DNA from: Meloidogyne chitwoodi
Lineage: Eukaryota > Nematoda > Chromadorea > Rhabditida > Meloidogynidae
Length of the DNA stretch: 64,000 nt
Reading direction: 5' to 3'
NCBI GenBank assembly: GCA_015183035.1
Contig: JACZZP010000001.1
Span: 1,240,001-1,304,000 of the forward strand
Shown here: piece by piece, positions 12,353-24,137 of the stretch
Position numbering within the stretch: the stretch's first letter is position 1
Layout: each line of letters starts with the position of its first letter
Program-made: the position numbers and the translations under genes
Notes under the pieces: generated by a model
Databases searched by the model: none
Seen by the model: the letters and a program-made list of their open reading frames with translations, nothing else
Told to the model about the DNA's origin: nothing

Positions 12353-13165
12353 ATGAATTTTTCAAAAAATTATTTTTTAATTGCTTCATCATTAATTATT
12401 ATTATTAATTTATTTTCTTTTAAAATTAATGCTGAAGAGGTATTACTTATTAGAAAATAAATTAATTTAAATTTATAAATTAAAATAATATAATATTAAT
12501 AAAATAAATATTAAATAAATATTTAATTTAAATTTAAAGAATTGTCATCAATGTATTCATCGTGTTTGTGATCCTTTATGTAAATCAAGTAAAGATGTTT
12601 GTATGTAAATGTTGTTTACCTGTTGTTAATGAAGTAATTTTTAAATAAATAAATTAATTAATTGAATATAAAAATATAAAGACATGTGAACAATGTAAAC
12701 ATAGAATTTGTGATTATCCATGTTCAGTAAGTAAATCTGCTTGTGATAATTGTTATGAATTTGATATTCAAAATTTATGTAAATCTTGTAATATCTCAAA
12801 ACCATCTCCTCCAATTAATAATAATAATAAGGTATTTTTTAAATTAATTAATTAATATATAATAAAAATAAATATAAAGACATGTGAAGATTGTAAACAT
12901 AAAATTTGTGATCATCCATGTTCAATAAATGAATCTTATTGTAATAATTGTTATGAATTTGATCTTCCAAAACTATGTGGAAATTGCTTTCCTATTGGAA
13001 TTCAAGTAATTAATTAAAAAATAATAATTATTATATTTAATAATCTTATAGACTTACATTTATTGTATTAACCGTGTATGTGGACCTCCATGTAAATCTA
13101 GTAATGATGCTTGTGATAAATGTTTAAACATTGATATTCCAAAACAATGTGGAAATATCTCGTAA
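12353..13165 (+). pseudogene. Four-module secreted Cys-rich protein with apparent frameshift
   Basis: Exon 1 (12353-12439) encodes a signal peptide, MNFSKNYFLIASSLIIIINL..AEE. Four downstream exons each encode a Cys-rich module of the pattern C-x2-C-x3-R/I-x-C-x2-P-C-S-x5-C-x2-C-x6-C, for example TCEQCKHRICDYPCS followed by KSACDNCYEF. In the first module (from 12540) the frame breaks at 12602-12606: TGTATGTAAATG reads Cys-Met-stop, but skipping one base restores the expected C..CKCCLPVVNE up to the next donor. Either one base is inserted or this is an assembly error. GTATGT there could also be a splice donor, but the next acceptor would not restore frame. Related to the one-module gene at 13802. 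Function unknown. The end is uncertain: TAA 13163-13165, or a further small exon to about 13215. Confidence 0.65.
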
Positions 13166-13205
13166 AATTATATTTAATTTATTATTAAATATTAATTTTT
13201 ATTTT

Positions 13206-14366
13206 AGTATTAATTTCTAAAAATATATAAAGAAAGAAAAGTGAAGAAGAATTTGATACAAAAATGGGAATTTAAAATAAATTGATAAAATAATAAAGTT
13301 TATAATAATATAATCTTTTAAATATAAATAATATAATTTGTTATAATTTAATTATTAATAATCCTTCTAGTATGTACAAAAATTAAAAAATAAATATTTT
13401 TTCTATTTATTTATTTTAAATAAATTTTATAGAAAAACAAATATATATTTTATTTAATAATAAATTTTAAAACTTGTTACGTACCACAACCTTTTTATCA
13501 AAATAATAAAATAATATTTTATATAAAATTCTTTGATTTTTATTTTTTTAAACTATATTTTTTTTATTAGATAAATATATTTAGTTTATATTGTAATTTA
13601 AATAAATAAAATATTTTTTAATAATAAAATATATTTATTTATTTATTTACTTAAAGTTTTTATAATATTTTTTTATTATTGTTGTCATATTTTTATTTAA
13701 AAAATTATTTAAAATTTTCCTATAAATACTTCAATTATTTTATAATTTTAAATAAATCAAATTAAATAAAAATAATAATTTAAAAAAATAAATAAATAAA
13801 AATGTTTTCTCAAAAATTTATTTTTGTTATTTTAATTTCTTCTTTAATTTTTATTAATTTATTTATTCAAGAGTCAAATGCTCAGGTATTTTTTTTAAAT
13901 AATTAAAATTAATTTGTATTTAATTTTGAAAAAGAATTGTAAATGTATAAATGAACAATGTGATACTCCATGTAAATCTAGTAATTCTGCTTGTGAAAAT
14001 TGTAAGAAAATTGATGTTCCTAAAAATTGTCAAATTAATATTCCTTATTATAAGTAAGTTATTTTTAATTTTAAATAAAATATATTATTATTTTATTTTT
14101 TTTTAATTTTTAGTTCAGGCAAAAAATAGATTGAAAAAAAAGAATTTTAAATTGTGTTCTTTACACAATAATATTTAATAGATTAGAATTAATTAAAATA
14201 ATTAAAATAATATAATTGATATAAATATACTTAATTAAAATGTTATTTCTTAATAATAAATTAATTTAAATTTTGTTTTATTTTAATTCTTATTTTATAA
14301 ATATAAATTTATTTTTTAAAATTATAAACACATTTTTGGTTAAATATTTATTAATTTTCTTAGCAA
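13206..14366 (+). repeat. Inverted duplication, arm 1 (partner 21633-22801)
   Basis: About 1.16 kb carrying the whole one-module Cys-rich gene with flanks. It recurs in inverted orientation with very high similarity. The left edge is at TTAATTTCTAAAAATATA (3' flank of the four-module gene); the right edge is near TTTTCTTAGCAA (14366). The arms are separated by about 7.3 kb containing the neuropeptide-like and AIFM3-like genes. Confidence 0.85.
13802..14129 (+). CDS. Small secreted Cys-rich protein, copy 1
   Basis: Three exons: 13802-13885, 13935-14053 and 14114-14129; 72 residues. Signal peptide MFSQKFIFVILISSLIFINL..NAQ, then one Cys module (NCKCINEQCDTPCKSSNSAC, then ENCKKIDVPKNC), ending NIPYYNSGKK. 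The module matches those in the four-module gene just upstream, so this looks like a tandem relative. The 3-exon structure has the signal peptide on exon 1 and a 5-residue last exon. Probably secreted and disulphide-bonded; no known family assigned. An inverted second copy lies at 21868-22195. Confidence 0.85.
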
Positions 14367-14493
14367 TTAATTTTAATTTAAATTCTATTAAAAATACAAA
14401 TAAATTTTTTAATATAAAATTATAATTATAAAATGTTTTTTAAAACTAATATTTTACAATTTTTTAATTTTAAAATTTTTTCTTTTTCTTTTC

Positions 14494-14919
14494 TCATTTT
14501 TTTCTTCCAAATCCTCTGGCAGATTGACTTGCAAGTTTAGCAAGTAATGCAGCTCTTCTTAAACCTAATTCTGATTGAGAATCATTCCAATCATTCCAAG
14601 CAGATATTTTATAAAATTGTTGATTATTATTATTTTTATTATTATTTATTAATTGCTAAATTAAATAATAATTTAAAAAATAAAATAAAATAAAAACCTC
14701 AAGTTTATCATTATTATAATTATTATTAATTCCTGAAAATCTTAATCCTCTAATTTTTTGATTTCCATTTCTTTGTTGTATAAAAACACAATTAGAATTT
14801 TGTATAAAAATAATTAAAATTGTTAATAAAATTAATATTCGAGAAAATTTAAAAAATATTGCTTGAGATGAAATTATATAATTATTTGAAGAGGAAATGT
14901 GACAAGAATTCTGAATCAT
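14494..14919 (-). CDS. Putative amidated neuropeptide precursor
   Basis: Two exons, 14698-14919 and 14494-14655, across a 42-bp intron; 127 residues. The N-terminus has a hydrophobic secretion signal after ~25 residues (RILILLTILIIFIQNSNC). An Asn/Gln-rich spacer follows, and the last 38 residues (KISAWNDWNDSQSELGLRRA, then ALLAKLASQSARGFG) end in Gly followed by RKK and stop. Gly plus a basic cluster is the usual signal for C-terminal amidation and convertase cleavage, giving a peptide ending ..SARGF-amide. An internal dibasic RR could give a shorter ALLAKLASQSARGF-amide form. I cannot place it in a named neuropeptide family. A short secreted protein that merely ends in RKK is the alternative. 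Confidence 0.55.
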
Positions 14920-17900
14920 TTTTTTATTAAATTTTCTTTTTTTTAAGTCTAAAAAAATTAAATAAAAATTTATTTAAAAATTAATTATAAATATATAAAT
15001 TAATAACATTATTTATATACCTTTTTTAATAATTACCTAATTATAATAAAAGATTACAATTATTAAAAAATAATTATATATTTAATTTTTAAATTAAAAA
15101 AAAAATTATAAAAAAATGATTTTTGTCCTTAATTATAATTAAAATAAAAACGGAAAAGGATATAATTTGTCATTTAAATGTTACAAAAAAGTGCTAGAAT
15201 TTTTTTTAATAAATTTTTAATTACCCAAAGGAATAAAAAAATTTTATTAAAATTAATATAAAAATATTAAACTATTTAATAAATTTAAAAAAAATAATTT
15301 TTTAATTTTAATTGCAAAAATAAATAAATATTTAATAAAAATAGAAACATAAAATATTTTATTTAAGTTAAAAAAGAAATTATTTTTAAAGGTTGTAGTA
15401 AATAAGGTAACAAATAATTTATATTTTTAGCAACATTTTTAAATGTTTTATAAAAAAATAAAAAATAATAAATACTTTATTTATTTATTTATTTATTAAT
15501 ATTAAATAAAATTTTAGAATATTTTAAAATAAAAATATTTAAAAAATAATTGCCAAAGGTTAAATATTATTTAAATAATTATTTATTTATTTATTTTAAC
15601 TAAATTTATTTGCATTTTGCCGATAGCTTAATTTATTTTAATTTTTTAATAAGAAAAATATTGTCTTAAAATTTAAAAATTGTTAATTTGACGTAAAATA
15701 ATTAAATTAATTATAATTTATTTTTAATAAAAGCTAATAAAAAATATAGAAAAATAAATTCTAAAAATTAAATAAATTAATTTTTTATTTAAAAATTATC
15801 AAAAATAAAAATAATTAATTTTTAAGGGATGAGATTTTTTGAAATTAAGTTAAGTAAAAATAGAAAACCGGCTAAAGCTTAAAAATATTTTTCTGAATTT
15901 AGCCGGCCATTATAAAATATTTAAATTTTTTCTCAATTTTATTTTTTACTTAAATATCTTGAGCAAGTTTCGTAGTTTTTTTTTTGTATTTTTTAATTGA
16001 AATTTTGTTTAATATTTATTCAAATAATATATTGTAGGCAAAATTGTTTCATTAAGAGACTTTTTGAACCATGAAAAAATTTAAAATTAAAATATTATTA
16101 AAAATATTCTAATTAATATATTTATTGAATTAATAATAATAATAAACATTTGGTTATTTAAATATATTTTTACTTTTTAATATTAATTTAAAATAATAAA
16201 TAAATATTTATTTTAAATAAATTTAAATAAAATAAATATAATTTAAATATTAAAAATTAAATAAAATTACTCATAATTTTAAGAATTTAATTATATTATA
16301 TTTTTAAATTTCTTTTTAATTTTATTAATTTTAAAAAATGTAAAAATTATATTTAATATTTTAAAATAAATTTTAAGAATTAACTATTTAATATTTAAAT
16401 AAATAAATAAATGTACTTTTTATTAAAAAATAATTATTTTATTTTTTTCCTAATGATTATATATTTATGTTTTTATAATTATTAGCTAAATTATTTATTT
16501 TTAAAATTTAATATTAAATATTTTTACTTTTATTTTTTAAAAAATATAAAACTGAAAAAAAAGAAAAACAAATTACGCAAGCGGAAGTTTATTATAAAAA
16601 AATAAAATAATTATTTTTGAAATTTAATATAAATAAATAAATAAAAATAAATATATTTTTAAAAATATTTTTTAAAAATAAATATTAAATTATTTTTTAA
16701 AATTAATTAATTAAATATTTAAATATTTTTAATAATTTAATTTTATAAAAGAGTAATATATTTTATTTTCAAAAATAAATTTGTTAATTAAAAATGTTTT
16801 TGGATTATTTTTTGAGAAAATAAATAAATAAATAATTAATTTTTAAAATTAATAGAATATATTTATTTATATTTATTTTAAAAAAAAATAATAAAAGAAA
16901 AAATAAATATGCACAATATATATTTAAAAAAATAATTATTTAAAAAAACGAAACAAAATTAAATTTAAAAAATAAAAAGCTAAAAATAAATTTATTAAAA
17001 AAAATAAAGGTAGGCTAACAATTTAAAAATAAATTTTGCAATTTAATTGTTCCTTTTTTTACGTAAATTTTTCATTTTAATATTTTTTAATATTTCTAAA
17101 TTAAAATAATAAATTTAAAAAATTTAAACAAAAAAATTAAAAAAGTAAGTTATATTTAAATTAAATAATTAAACAACAATAAAATAACAAAATTAGATTA
17201 ATTTAGAATTAATTTAAAGAAAAAAAGAGAAGAAATTAAAAAATTAACAATTTAGAAAATAATGAAAAAAAAATTATTAATGCTAAAATAAATAAATAAA
17301 TGAATCTTAAAAAGAAATATTACTTTTATTATTAAAATTAAAAATGGACCAAATATTTATATTTTACCCAAAAAATGAAATATTATTAGATTATAGTATC
17401 ATAATAAAACAAAAATAATAATTATAAATTAATTAATAAAAATAAAATGTTATTTTACAATTATTTAAGTTTATTTTTTTATTTTAAAAAATAGATATAA
17501 TTCTCATGGCTTAAGAATTGACGTCCAGAAAATTTGGGAGAAGATAATTTTAATGTAAAATATTTAAAAATTATTATTAAAGATATTTAAATCAGAATAT
17601 AAAAAGAAAGAAAATAATAAAAATAATCAGCTTTATTGGCTTAAACAATTTTATTAGAATTCAGAAATTAAAAAGAATTAATTTTAATTAATTTTAAAAA
17701 TAAATTAATTTATTTATTTATTAATTTTTAAATTATTTATTCAATTTATCCTCCATCTTATTCATCAAATTTATGACTTAAATAATGTTTAATTTCAAAA
17801 GAATCTCTTAGTAATGATTAAAAATAATTATAATTAATTATTAAATAATAAATAAATATAATTTTAATTAATATTTCTTTTTTATTTCATTTTATTCTTT

Positions 17901-19199
17901 TATATGTATTTATTATATGTATAATAATTTACATAATATATATATTTTTTTTAAATTTTGTTCAAATAATTATTTATTAATTACCTACACAAAAACAACA
18001 ACCACCAAAAGGAGTTTATGTAGTATACCAATAATAAATAAATAAATAATACCCACGAAATAATACAAAATTAAAATAATTTTTTTTTACTTTAAAGAAA
18101 TTAATTTTTTGCTTTTGAGTGTGAGAATATTTTTTTAATTTTTATATTTTAAAATTTCATGAAATAAAATTTTATACTTTTGATTTAATTAATTAATTTT
18201 TATATTATTTAATAATAATAATTATTATTATTTTAAATTTAAATATAATTCAAAAATATTTTTGTTCTTTTATTTTAAAATAATTTTAAATATTATTTTT
18301 ATTTTAAATAAATTTCTCATTATTTTAAAATGCTTGACTAAATAATTTATTTAATTATTTTTTTCGGGGGTTTTTACAATATTTTAAAAATTCATTTATG
18401 TCATAATAATAAAAATATTAAAAATAATATTCATAAAATTAATATTTTTTTTTAATTTTATTATAAAAATAAATTCTTCTTTTTATAAATTTTTACCAAA
18501 TTAAAAAAAATATATATTTTCAATTTGTTAAATTTTATAAATTAGAGTAGTACTAGGTAAATATATTTAAATAGGTATATATTTATTATATAATGTGAGA
18601 ATTTCATGAAAAATTGATAAAAATATTTTTTATTTTTAGCCAATTTTCTGGTAATTTTTTTAATATTTAAATGTGCTAAATATTTATTTATTTTTAATTT
18701 ACAACTTTTATATTTTTCTTATAATTTAAAAAATTTAAATCAATTTAAATATATATTTTAAATTCTGAAAATGACAAATATTTTATAAAAATAAAGAATT
18801 TTAATTGTTTATATTTTAAAAGAAAAATTAATTAATTTATTTATTTAATTTTAATAATAAAAAAATTTATTTAAAGTTTTTATTAAATATTTATTTATTT
18901 AATAATAATTTCACCTGTTTATAAGTAATAAGTATTAAACATATATTTCTTTTTAATTAATTAATTAATTAAAAGGTAAAACATAAAAGACTTAAAATCA
19001 AAGAAATTGCCATTATTTTAATATAAATAATTAATTAAAATAAATATATTTATTATTTAACTTACTTTATATTTAATAAATATATTAATTAATTATTGAT
19101 ATATTTTAATAAATATTTTCTAAAAAAATCATTTAAAATATTTATAAAATGTTCCCTTATTAAATTTATAATTATTTTATTTAAATAATAATAATAATA
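14920..19199. other. Gene-poor 4.3 kb A+T-rich stretch
   Basis: No convincing exon on either strand. It is dominated by A/T homopolymers and TTTATTTA-like short repeats. One hairpin stands out: CCGGCTAAA (15868-15876) pairs with TTTAGCCGG (15898-15906) around a 21-base loop. A lone 40-base open stretch near 17980-18030 (..TQKQQPPKGVYVVYQ stop) could be a last exon, but no partner exon was found. Confidence 0.5.
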
Positions 19200-21508
19200 A
19201 TGTATCGTTCTTCAATTCTTCAACAAACATTTTCATTAAATTCATCAAAATTAATTAATAATAATTCATCTTCTATATCATTAAATAATAAATCACCAAC
19301 ACCATCATTATTATTATCTTCTTCTTCTTCTTCTTCTTTAAATTCTTCATCATCTCCTTCTTTTGAAATAAATATTGGAAAAAAACAACAATTTATTTTT
19401 TTATGTAAAATTCAAGATTTTAATAATATTGGGTTTTTTTTAAATAAATAAATTAATTAATTATTTTTTAATAAATTAGAATGTTAGAAATTAATGTAGA
19501 TGATGATAATAATAATAATAATTCTTCAAAACTTCTTTTAATTTATAAAGAATCATTTGCTGGTAGTGAATTCTTTGCTTTACAAGCAAAATGTCCAAAT
19601 TGTAAAACATCATTAATTAATGGTTACCTATATATTTTAAAATATTTAATTTATATTTTAAAAGGTATTTTATGTAAATCACATATTCGTTGTTCTATTC
19701 ATGGTTCAGCCTATAACATACGTACTGGTATTCTTGAGGATGGTGTTGGACTTGATTCTATTTGGACATTTAAAGTTGTTTTTTGTTTTTAAATAATACA
19801 TTAAAATATTTAAATATTTAGATTCATGTTATTGGTACTGCTCTTTTCACAGAATCAATTTCTTTAGAACAATTAAAATTACCAAGAACAATTTCACATT
19901 TAAATTATTTTCGTATTAATTCATCATTAATTAATAATATTAATAAATCTTTAAATAATCCAATTATTATTGTTGGTGGTGGAATTGCTGGAATTACTTG
20001 TATTGAAACTCTTAGACATTTAGGATTTTATAGACCAATTATATTAATTTCTCGTGAATATGATTTACCATATGATAGAAAATTACTTTCAAAGGTTACA
20101 AAATAATATTAATTTTTTATTTAATTTAATTATTTAGAAATTATTTAATGATAATAATTCTTTATCATTTTCTCTTCGTTCTCGTGAATTTCTTGAAAAA
20201 TATTTGGGTATTCATCTTTTACTTGGTCACAGTGTCAGGGCTGTCAGAACAGAAGAAAAACGTATTTTGGTTGAATTTAAACAAAAAAATGGTGGAGGTG
20301 GAGAGCCAACACTTGTGAGGGCATTAGAATATGAAGAATTAGTTCTTTGTTTAGGTGCAACTTCAAAACGTTTGCAAGGAGTTGAAGTGATTTTTTTAGA
20401 GATTTTATTTATTTATTTAATGTTTTTTAGGGTGCTGATTATCTAGAAGGTATTACACATTTAAGAACATTAAATGATGCTCAACAATTAAGTAATGAAC
20501 TTAAAGAATCTGCAAAAAATGTTGCAATTATTGGTTCAGGATTTTTAGGTTTTGAAATATCTAGCTTGGTAATTTATTTTTTTAATATTCTAAAAATATA
20601 ATTTAAAAGATTTATCCAATTGCTAAAAGTGTTTCAATTTATGGTAAAGCATCTACTCCTTTAACTTTATTGGGTTCAGAAGTTGGAAATGAAATTAGAA
20701 AAGTAAAAAATAATAATAATAAAAAATAAATAAATAATATTTTTTAAAGTTTATTCGTGAACAAGGTGTAATTATTCGTCAGGATTCTGTTCTTCGTTCA
20801 ATGGGTGGATTTGATCGTGTTCAGGATTTAAAATTTCGTGATGGATTAACAGCAATTGCTGATACTGTTATTGTAGCTATTGGTATTTAAATAATAAATA
20901 AATAAATTAATTAATTAATTAAAAAGGTATAATGCCAAGTACTTCAGTTCTTATGGGTTCAGGTATTAGAACAAATGCAGAAGGTTATATTTTGGTTGAT
21001 GAAGCAATGAGAACAAATATACCAAATATTTATGCATGTGGAGATTGTGTTAATTTTCCAATTTTATGTTCTCCTGGACAATCTATTCAACGTAGAATTA
21101 ATTTACCTCATTGGCAAATAGCACAATATCAAGGTTATTTATTTTAAAAATTAATTAATTAATTAATTAATAATTTAAGGTAAAATAGCTGCTTATTCAA
21201 TAATGGGTATTTCTGCACGTCCTCGTTTAGTTCCTTTTCTTTGGATTAGACTTTTTGATAGACATTTAACATTTTCTAGTCTTGATCCAACAATTGATGT
21301 AGATGAACGTATTTTACGTGGTTGTATTGCTGATAATAATTTTGTTGCTTATTTTCTTAAATCAGACAAAGTTGTTGGAGTAGCTAATTGTGGACCAGCA
21401 AATGTTGCTATTCAATTTATGGAAATTTTTAAAAAAGATAAAATTATTACAAAATCTGAAGTTGAATTAAATAAAACAAATAATTGGAAAAGAAAACTTG
21501 ATGAATAA
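19200..21508 (+). CDS. AIFM3: AIFM3-like Rieske/FAD-NAD oxidoreductase
   Basis: About ten exons from ATG 19200 to TAA 21508. A Ser/Asn-rich start (MYRSSILQQTFSLNSSKLIN) leads into a Rieske-type domain, KCPNCKTSLINGILCKSHIR followed by CSIHGSAYNIRTG. The FAD-binding site is IIIVGGGIAGITCIETL, the NAD-binding site VAIIGSGFLGFEI, the FAD motif NIYACGDCVNF, and the HWQIAQYQG..AAYSIMG region is typical of this family. Known AIF-like proteins (AIFM3/AIFL) combine exactly these domains and are thought to be NAD(P)H-dependent redox proteins. Oddity: the first Rieske iron ligand pair is CPN rather than CPH, so one of the two His ligands seems to be missing, while CSIHG keeps Cys and His. The spacing CPNC might offer a Cys as alternative ligand. 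Confidence 0.88.
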
Positions 21509-21632
21509 AATAAATAATTATTTTTTTATTAAAAAATTATTTAAAATAAAGTAGACACATTTTAATTTTATTAATTTAATTTAAGATAACTAAAATTATC
21601 TTTATTTATTGATAGTTACAATGGTAGAATTT

Positions 21633-22801
21633 GCTAAGAAAATTAATAAATATTTAACCAAAAATGTGTTTATAATTTTAAAAAATAAATTTATATTTAT
21701 AAAATAAGAATTAAAATAAAACAAAATTTAAATTAATTTATTATTAAGAAATAACATTTTAATTAAGTATATTTATATCAATTATATTATTTTAATTATT
21801 TTAATTAATTCTAATCTATTAAATATTATTGTGTAAAGAACACAATTTAAAATTCTTTTTTTTCAATCTATTTTTTGCCTGAACTAAAAATTAAAAAAAA
21901 ATAAAATAATAATATATTTTATTTAAAATTAAAAATAACTTACTTATAATAAGGAATATTAATTTGACAATTTTTAGGAACATCAATTTTCTTACAATTT
22001 TCACAAGCAGAATTACTAGATTTACATGGAGTATCACATTGTTCATTTATACATTTACAATTCTTTTTCAAAATTAAATACAAATTAATTTTAATTATTT
22101 AAAAAAAATACCTGAGCATTTGACTCTTGAATAAATAAATTAATAAAAATTAAAGAAGAAATTAAAATAACAAAAATAAATTTTTGAGAAAACATTTTTA
22201 TTTATTTATTTTTTTAAATTATTATTTTTATTTAATTTGATTTATTTAAAATTATAAAATAATTGAAGTATTTATAGGAAAATTTTAAATAATTTTTTAA
22301 ATAAAAATATGACAACAATAATAAAAAAATATTATAAAAACTTTAAGTAAATAAATAAATAAATATATTTTATTATTAAAAAATATTTTATTTATTTAAA
22401 TTACAATATAAACTAAATATATTTATCTAATAAAAAAAATATAGTTTAAAAAAATAAAAATCAAAGAATTTTATATAAAATATTATTTTATTATTTTGAT
22501 AAAAAGGTTGTGGTACGTAACAAGTTTTAAAATTTATTATTAAATAAAATATATATTTGTTTTTCTATAAAATTTATTTAAAATAAATAAATAGAAAAAA
22601 TATTTATTTTAAATAAATATTAACTTTTTTTTTATTTTTGTACATACTAGAAGGATTATTAATAATTAAATTATAACAAATTATATTATTTATATTTAAA
22701 ATATTATAAACTTTATTATTTTATCAATTTATTTTAAATTCCCATTTTTGTATCAAATTCTTCTTCACTTTTCTTTATTTATATATTTTTAGAAATTAAT
22801 A
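21633..22801 (-). repeat. Inverted duplication, arm 2 (partner 13206-14366)
   Basis: Reverse-complement copy of 13206-14366, starting at TTGCTAAGAAAATTAATAAA and ending inside the target duplication of the hAT relic at 22807. A few small indels, such as an extra A/T block near 22600-22635, distinguish the arms. Confidence 0.85.
21868..22195 (-). CDS. Small secreted Cys-rich protein, copy 2
   Basis: Inverted copy of the 13802-14129 gene: ATG 22195, stop 21868, the same three-exon structure and, as far as I can read, the same 72-residue product (signal peptide MFSQKFIFVILISSLI, Cys module CKCINEQCDTPCKSSNSAC, ending SGKK). No disabling change is visible, so both copies could be expressed. It lies convergently, 360 bp beyond the end of the AIFM3-like gene. 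Confidence 0.85.
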
Positions 22802-22806
22802 TCTAT

Positions 22807-23505
22807 TAGAGCTGTTCCAAGACCAAAAAAAACCAAGAAAAACAAGACCAAGACCCAAGACCAAGACTAAAAATATTTTAATATATACAAAAAATTAAAT
22901 TCATTAAAATTTATTATAAATCCCCAAAATCATAATTAAAATGTAAGAACAATTGCTGTTTAGCATGAGTGCTACTAAAAGAAAGCCGTTTTGGCTTGTA
23001 AATTTCTCCAAGAATCGAAAATGTTCTTTCACGCTCTACTGTGCTTGGTGGTGAACAAAGAAAAATTTTCGCATGCTGTTTAAGTGTTGGGTGTGATAAG
23101 TCTTTCTCCCAAAATTTAATTGGATCATATACCAGCGATTCAAGATGACTCTGAATTTAATTATTTATTTACACATGACAAAATATATTAAGTACCTTTA
23201 GAAAATGTAAAACCTCGCAAGTTTAGCGCCGCAGGCGAAAATTTGAAAAAATTATTGCATTAGTTGCCAAATATTAACCATTTTCAGCGCCGCAGGCAAA
23301 AAATTTTTTTAATTTTTAAACCTCTTGCCAAAATTTTTCCCCAAAATTGTGCTTGGTCCCCCTATGGTATCACACCAAGACCCAAGACCAAGACTTACAA
23401 GCCAAGACCCAAAACCAAGACCTACAAGCCAAGACCCAAGACCAAGACAAAAAAAAAACCAAGAAAACCAAGACCACCAAGACCAAGACTCTTGGAACAG
23501 CTCTA
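22807..23505 (-). mobile_element. hAT transposon relic with dimerisation-domain fragment
   Basis: 699 bp bounded by inverted repeats TAGAGCTGTTCCAAGA and flanked by a perfect 8-bp target duplication, ATATCTAT (22799-22806 and 23506-23513). On the minus strand about 22920-23160 reads as the C-terminal hAT dimerisation region: DPIKFWEKDLSHPTLKQHAK, then FLCSPPSTVERERTFSILG, then KPKRLSFSS and AKQQLFLHFN, matching the family pattern W..l..P.L...A...L..P.stve.ERtFS..g....krR..L......l. The rest of the transposase is missing. Both ends carry CCAAGACCCAAGA-type tandem repeats, which produce spurious Pro/Lys/Thr ORFs. Confidence 0.85.
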
Positions 23506-24137
23506 ATATCTATTAACGCCTTCCTTTATATTATTATTATTTATAATTTTATAAGAGAGTATAATATTATTTAAATTTAAAATCATTTTTATTAATTTAA
23601 ATTTTCAAGTGTCAAAAAATATATTATATTTTTTTAAATTACAATTTTATTTATTCTAATTTATTTGCCTTCCCTTCTGTCCATTGTGTTATTTTAATTC
23701 CTTTATTCTTTCCAACTTATTTTTTAATTTCTTGCTTTAAGCATTGTCGTAAGCATAAGAAGCTATTTGAGAATAACAAGTAGGTATATGTTATTCCAAT
23801 TTTCTTCCTAAAAATTTAAATTTTATAAAAATATATTTATTTAATATTTAATTACTAATACCAAATGGCATTTATTTATTTAAATAATATTATATATTTT
23901 GTCAATTTATTTAATAATAAAAATTAATTCTTCTCCTAAAATATTATTTAAGTATAACAACTGTTTTTTAAGTTTATTTACCTTTATAGCTAGCTACAAA
24001 TGAAGAAATGATCAAACTGATCGATTTTTTCTATTTTTCACGATTGAATTTAAAGAAAAAATGTAAAGAATTTGTGCTAATTTTTATATATGAATGGAGA
24101 TATTGAGTATTTTTTTAAAAAAAACTAAATATATTAA
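23506..24137. other. Intergenic, no gene seen
   Basis: Upstream region of the gene at 24138. It is of slightly more mixed composition than other spacers, with no recognisable exon, RNA or repeat; presumably promoter and possibly an unrecognised 5' exon. Confidence 0.4.

Noticed and set aside
17975..18033. Possible last exon ending ..QQPPKGVYVVYQ
   Set aside because: No upstream exon with a start or signal peptide could be joined to it.
19160..21520. Horizontal transfer of the AIFM3-like gene from bacteria
   Set aside because: It has many native-type introns, host base composition and a metazoan domain order, so vertical descent is the simpler reading.
23264..23574. Pro/Lys/Thr-rich ORFs (TPRPKTKTYKPRPKTKT)
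   Set aside because: CCAAGACCCAAGA tandem repeats inside the hAT relic; three overlapping frames are open for the same reason.
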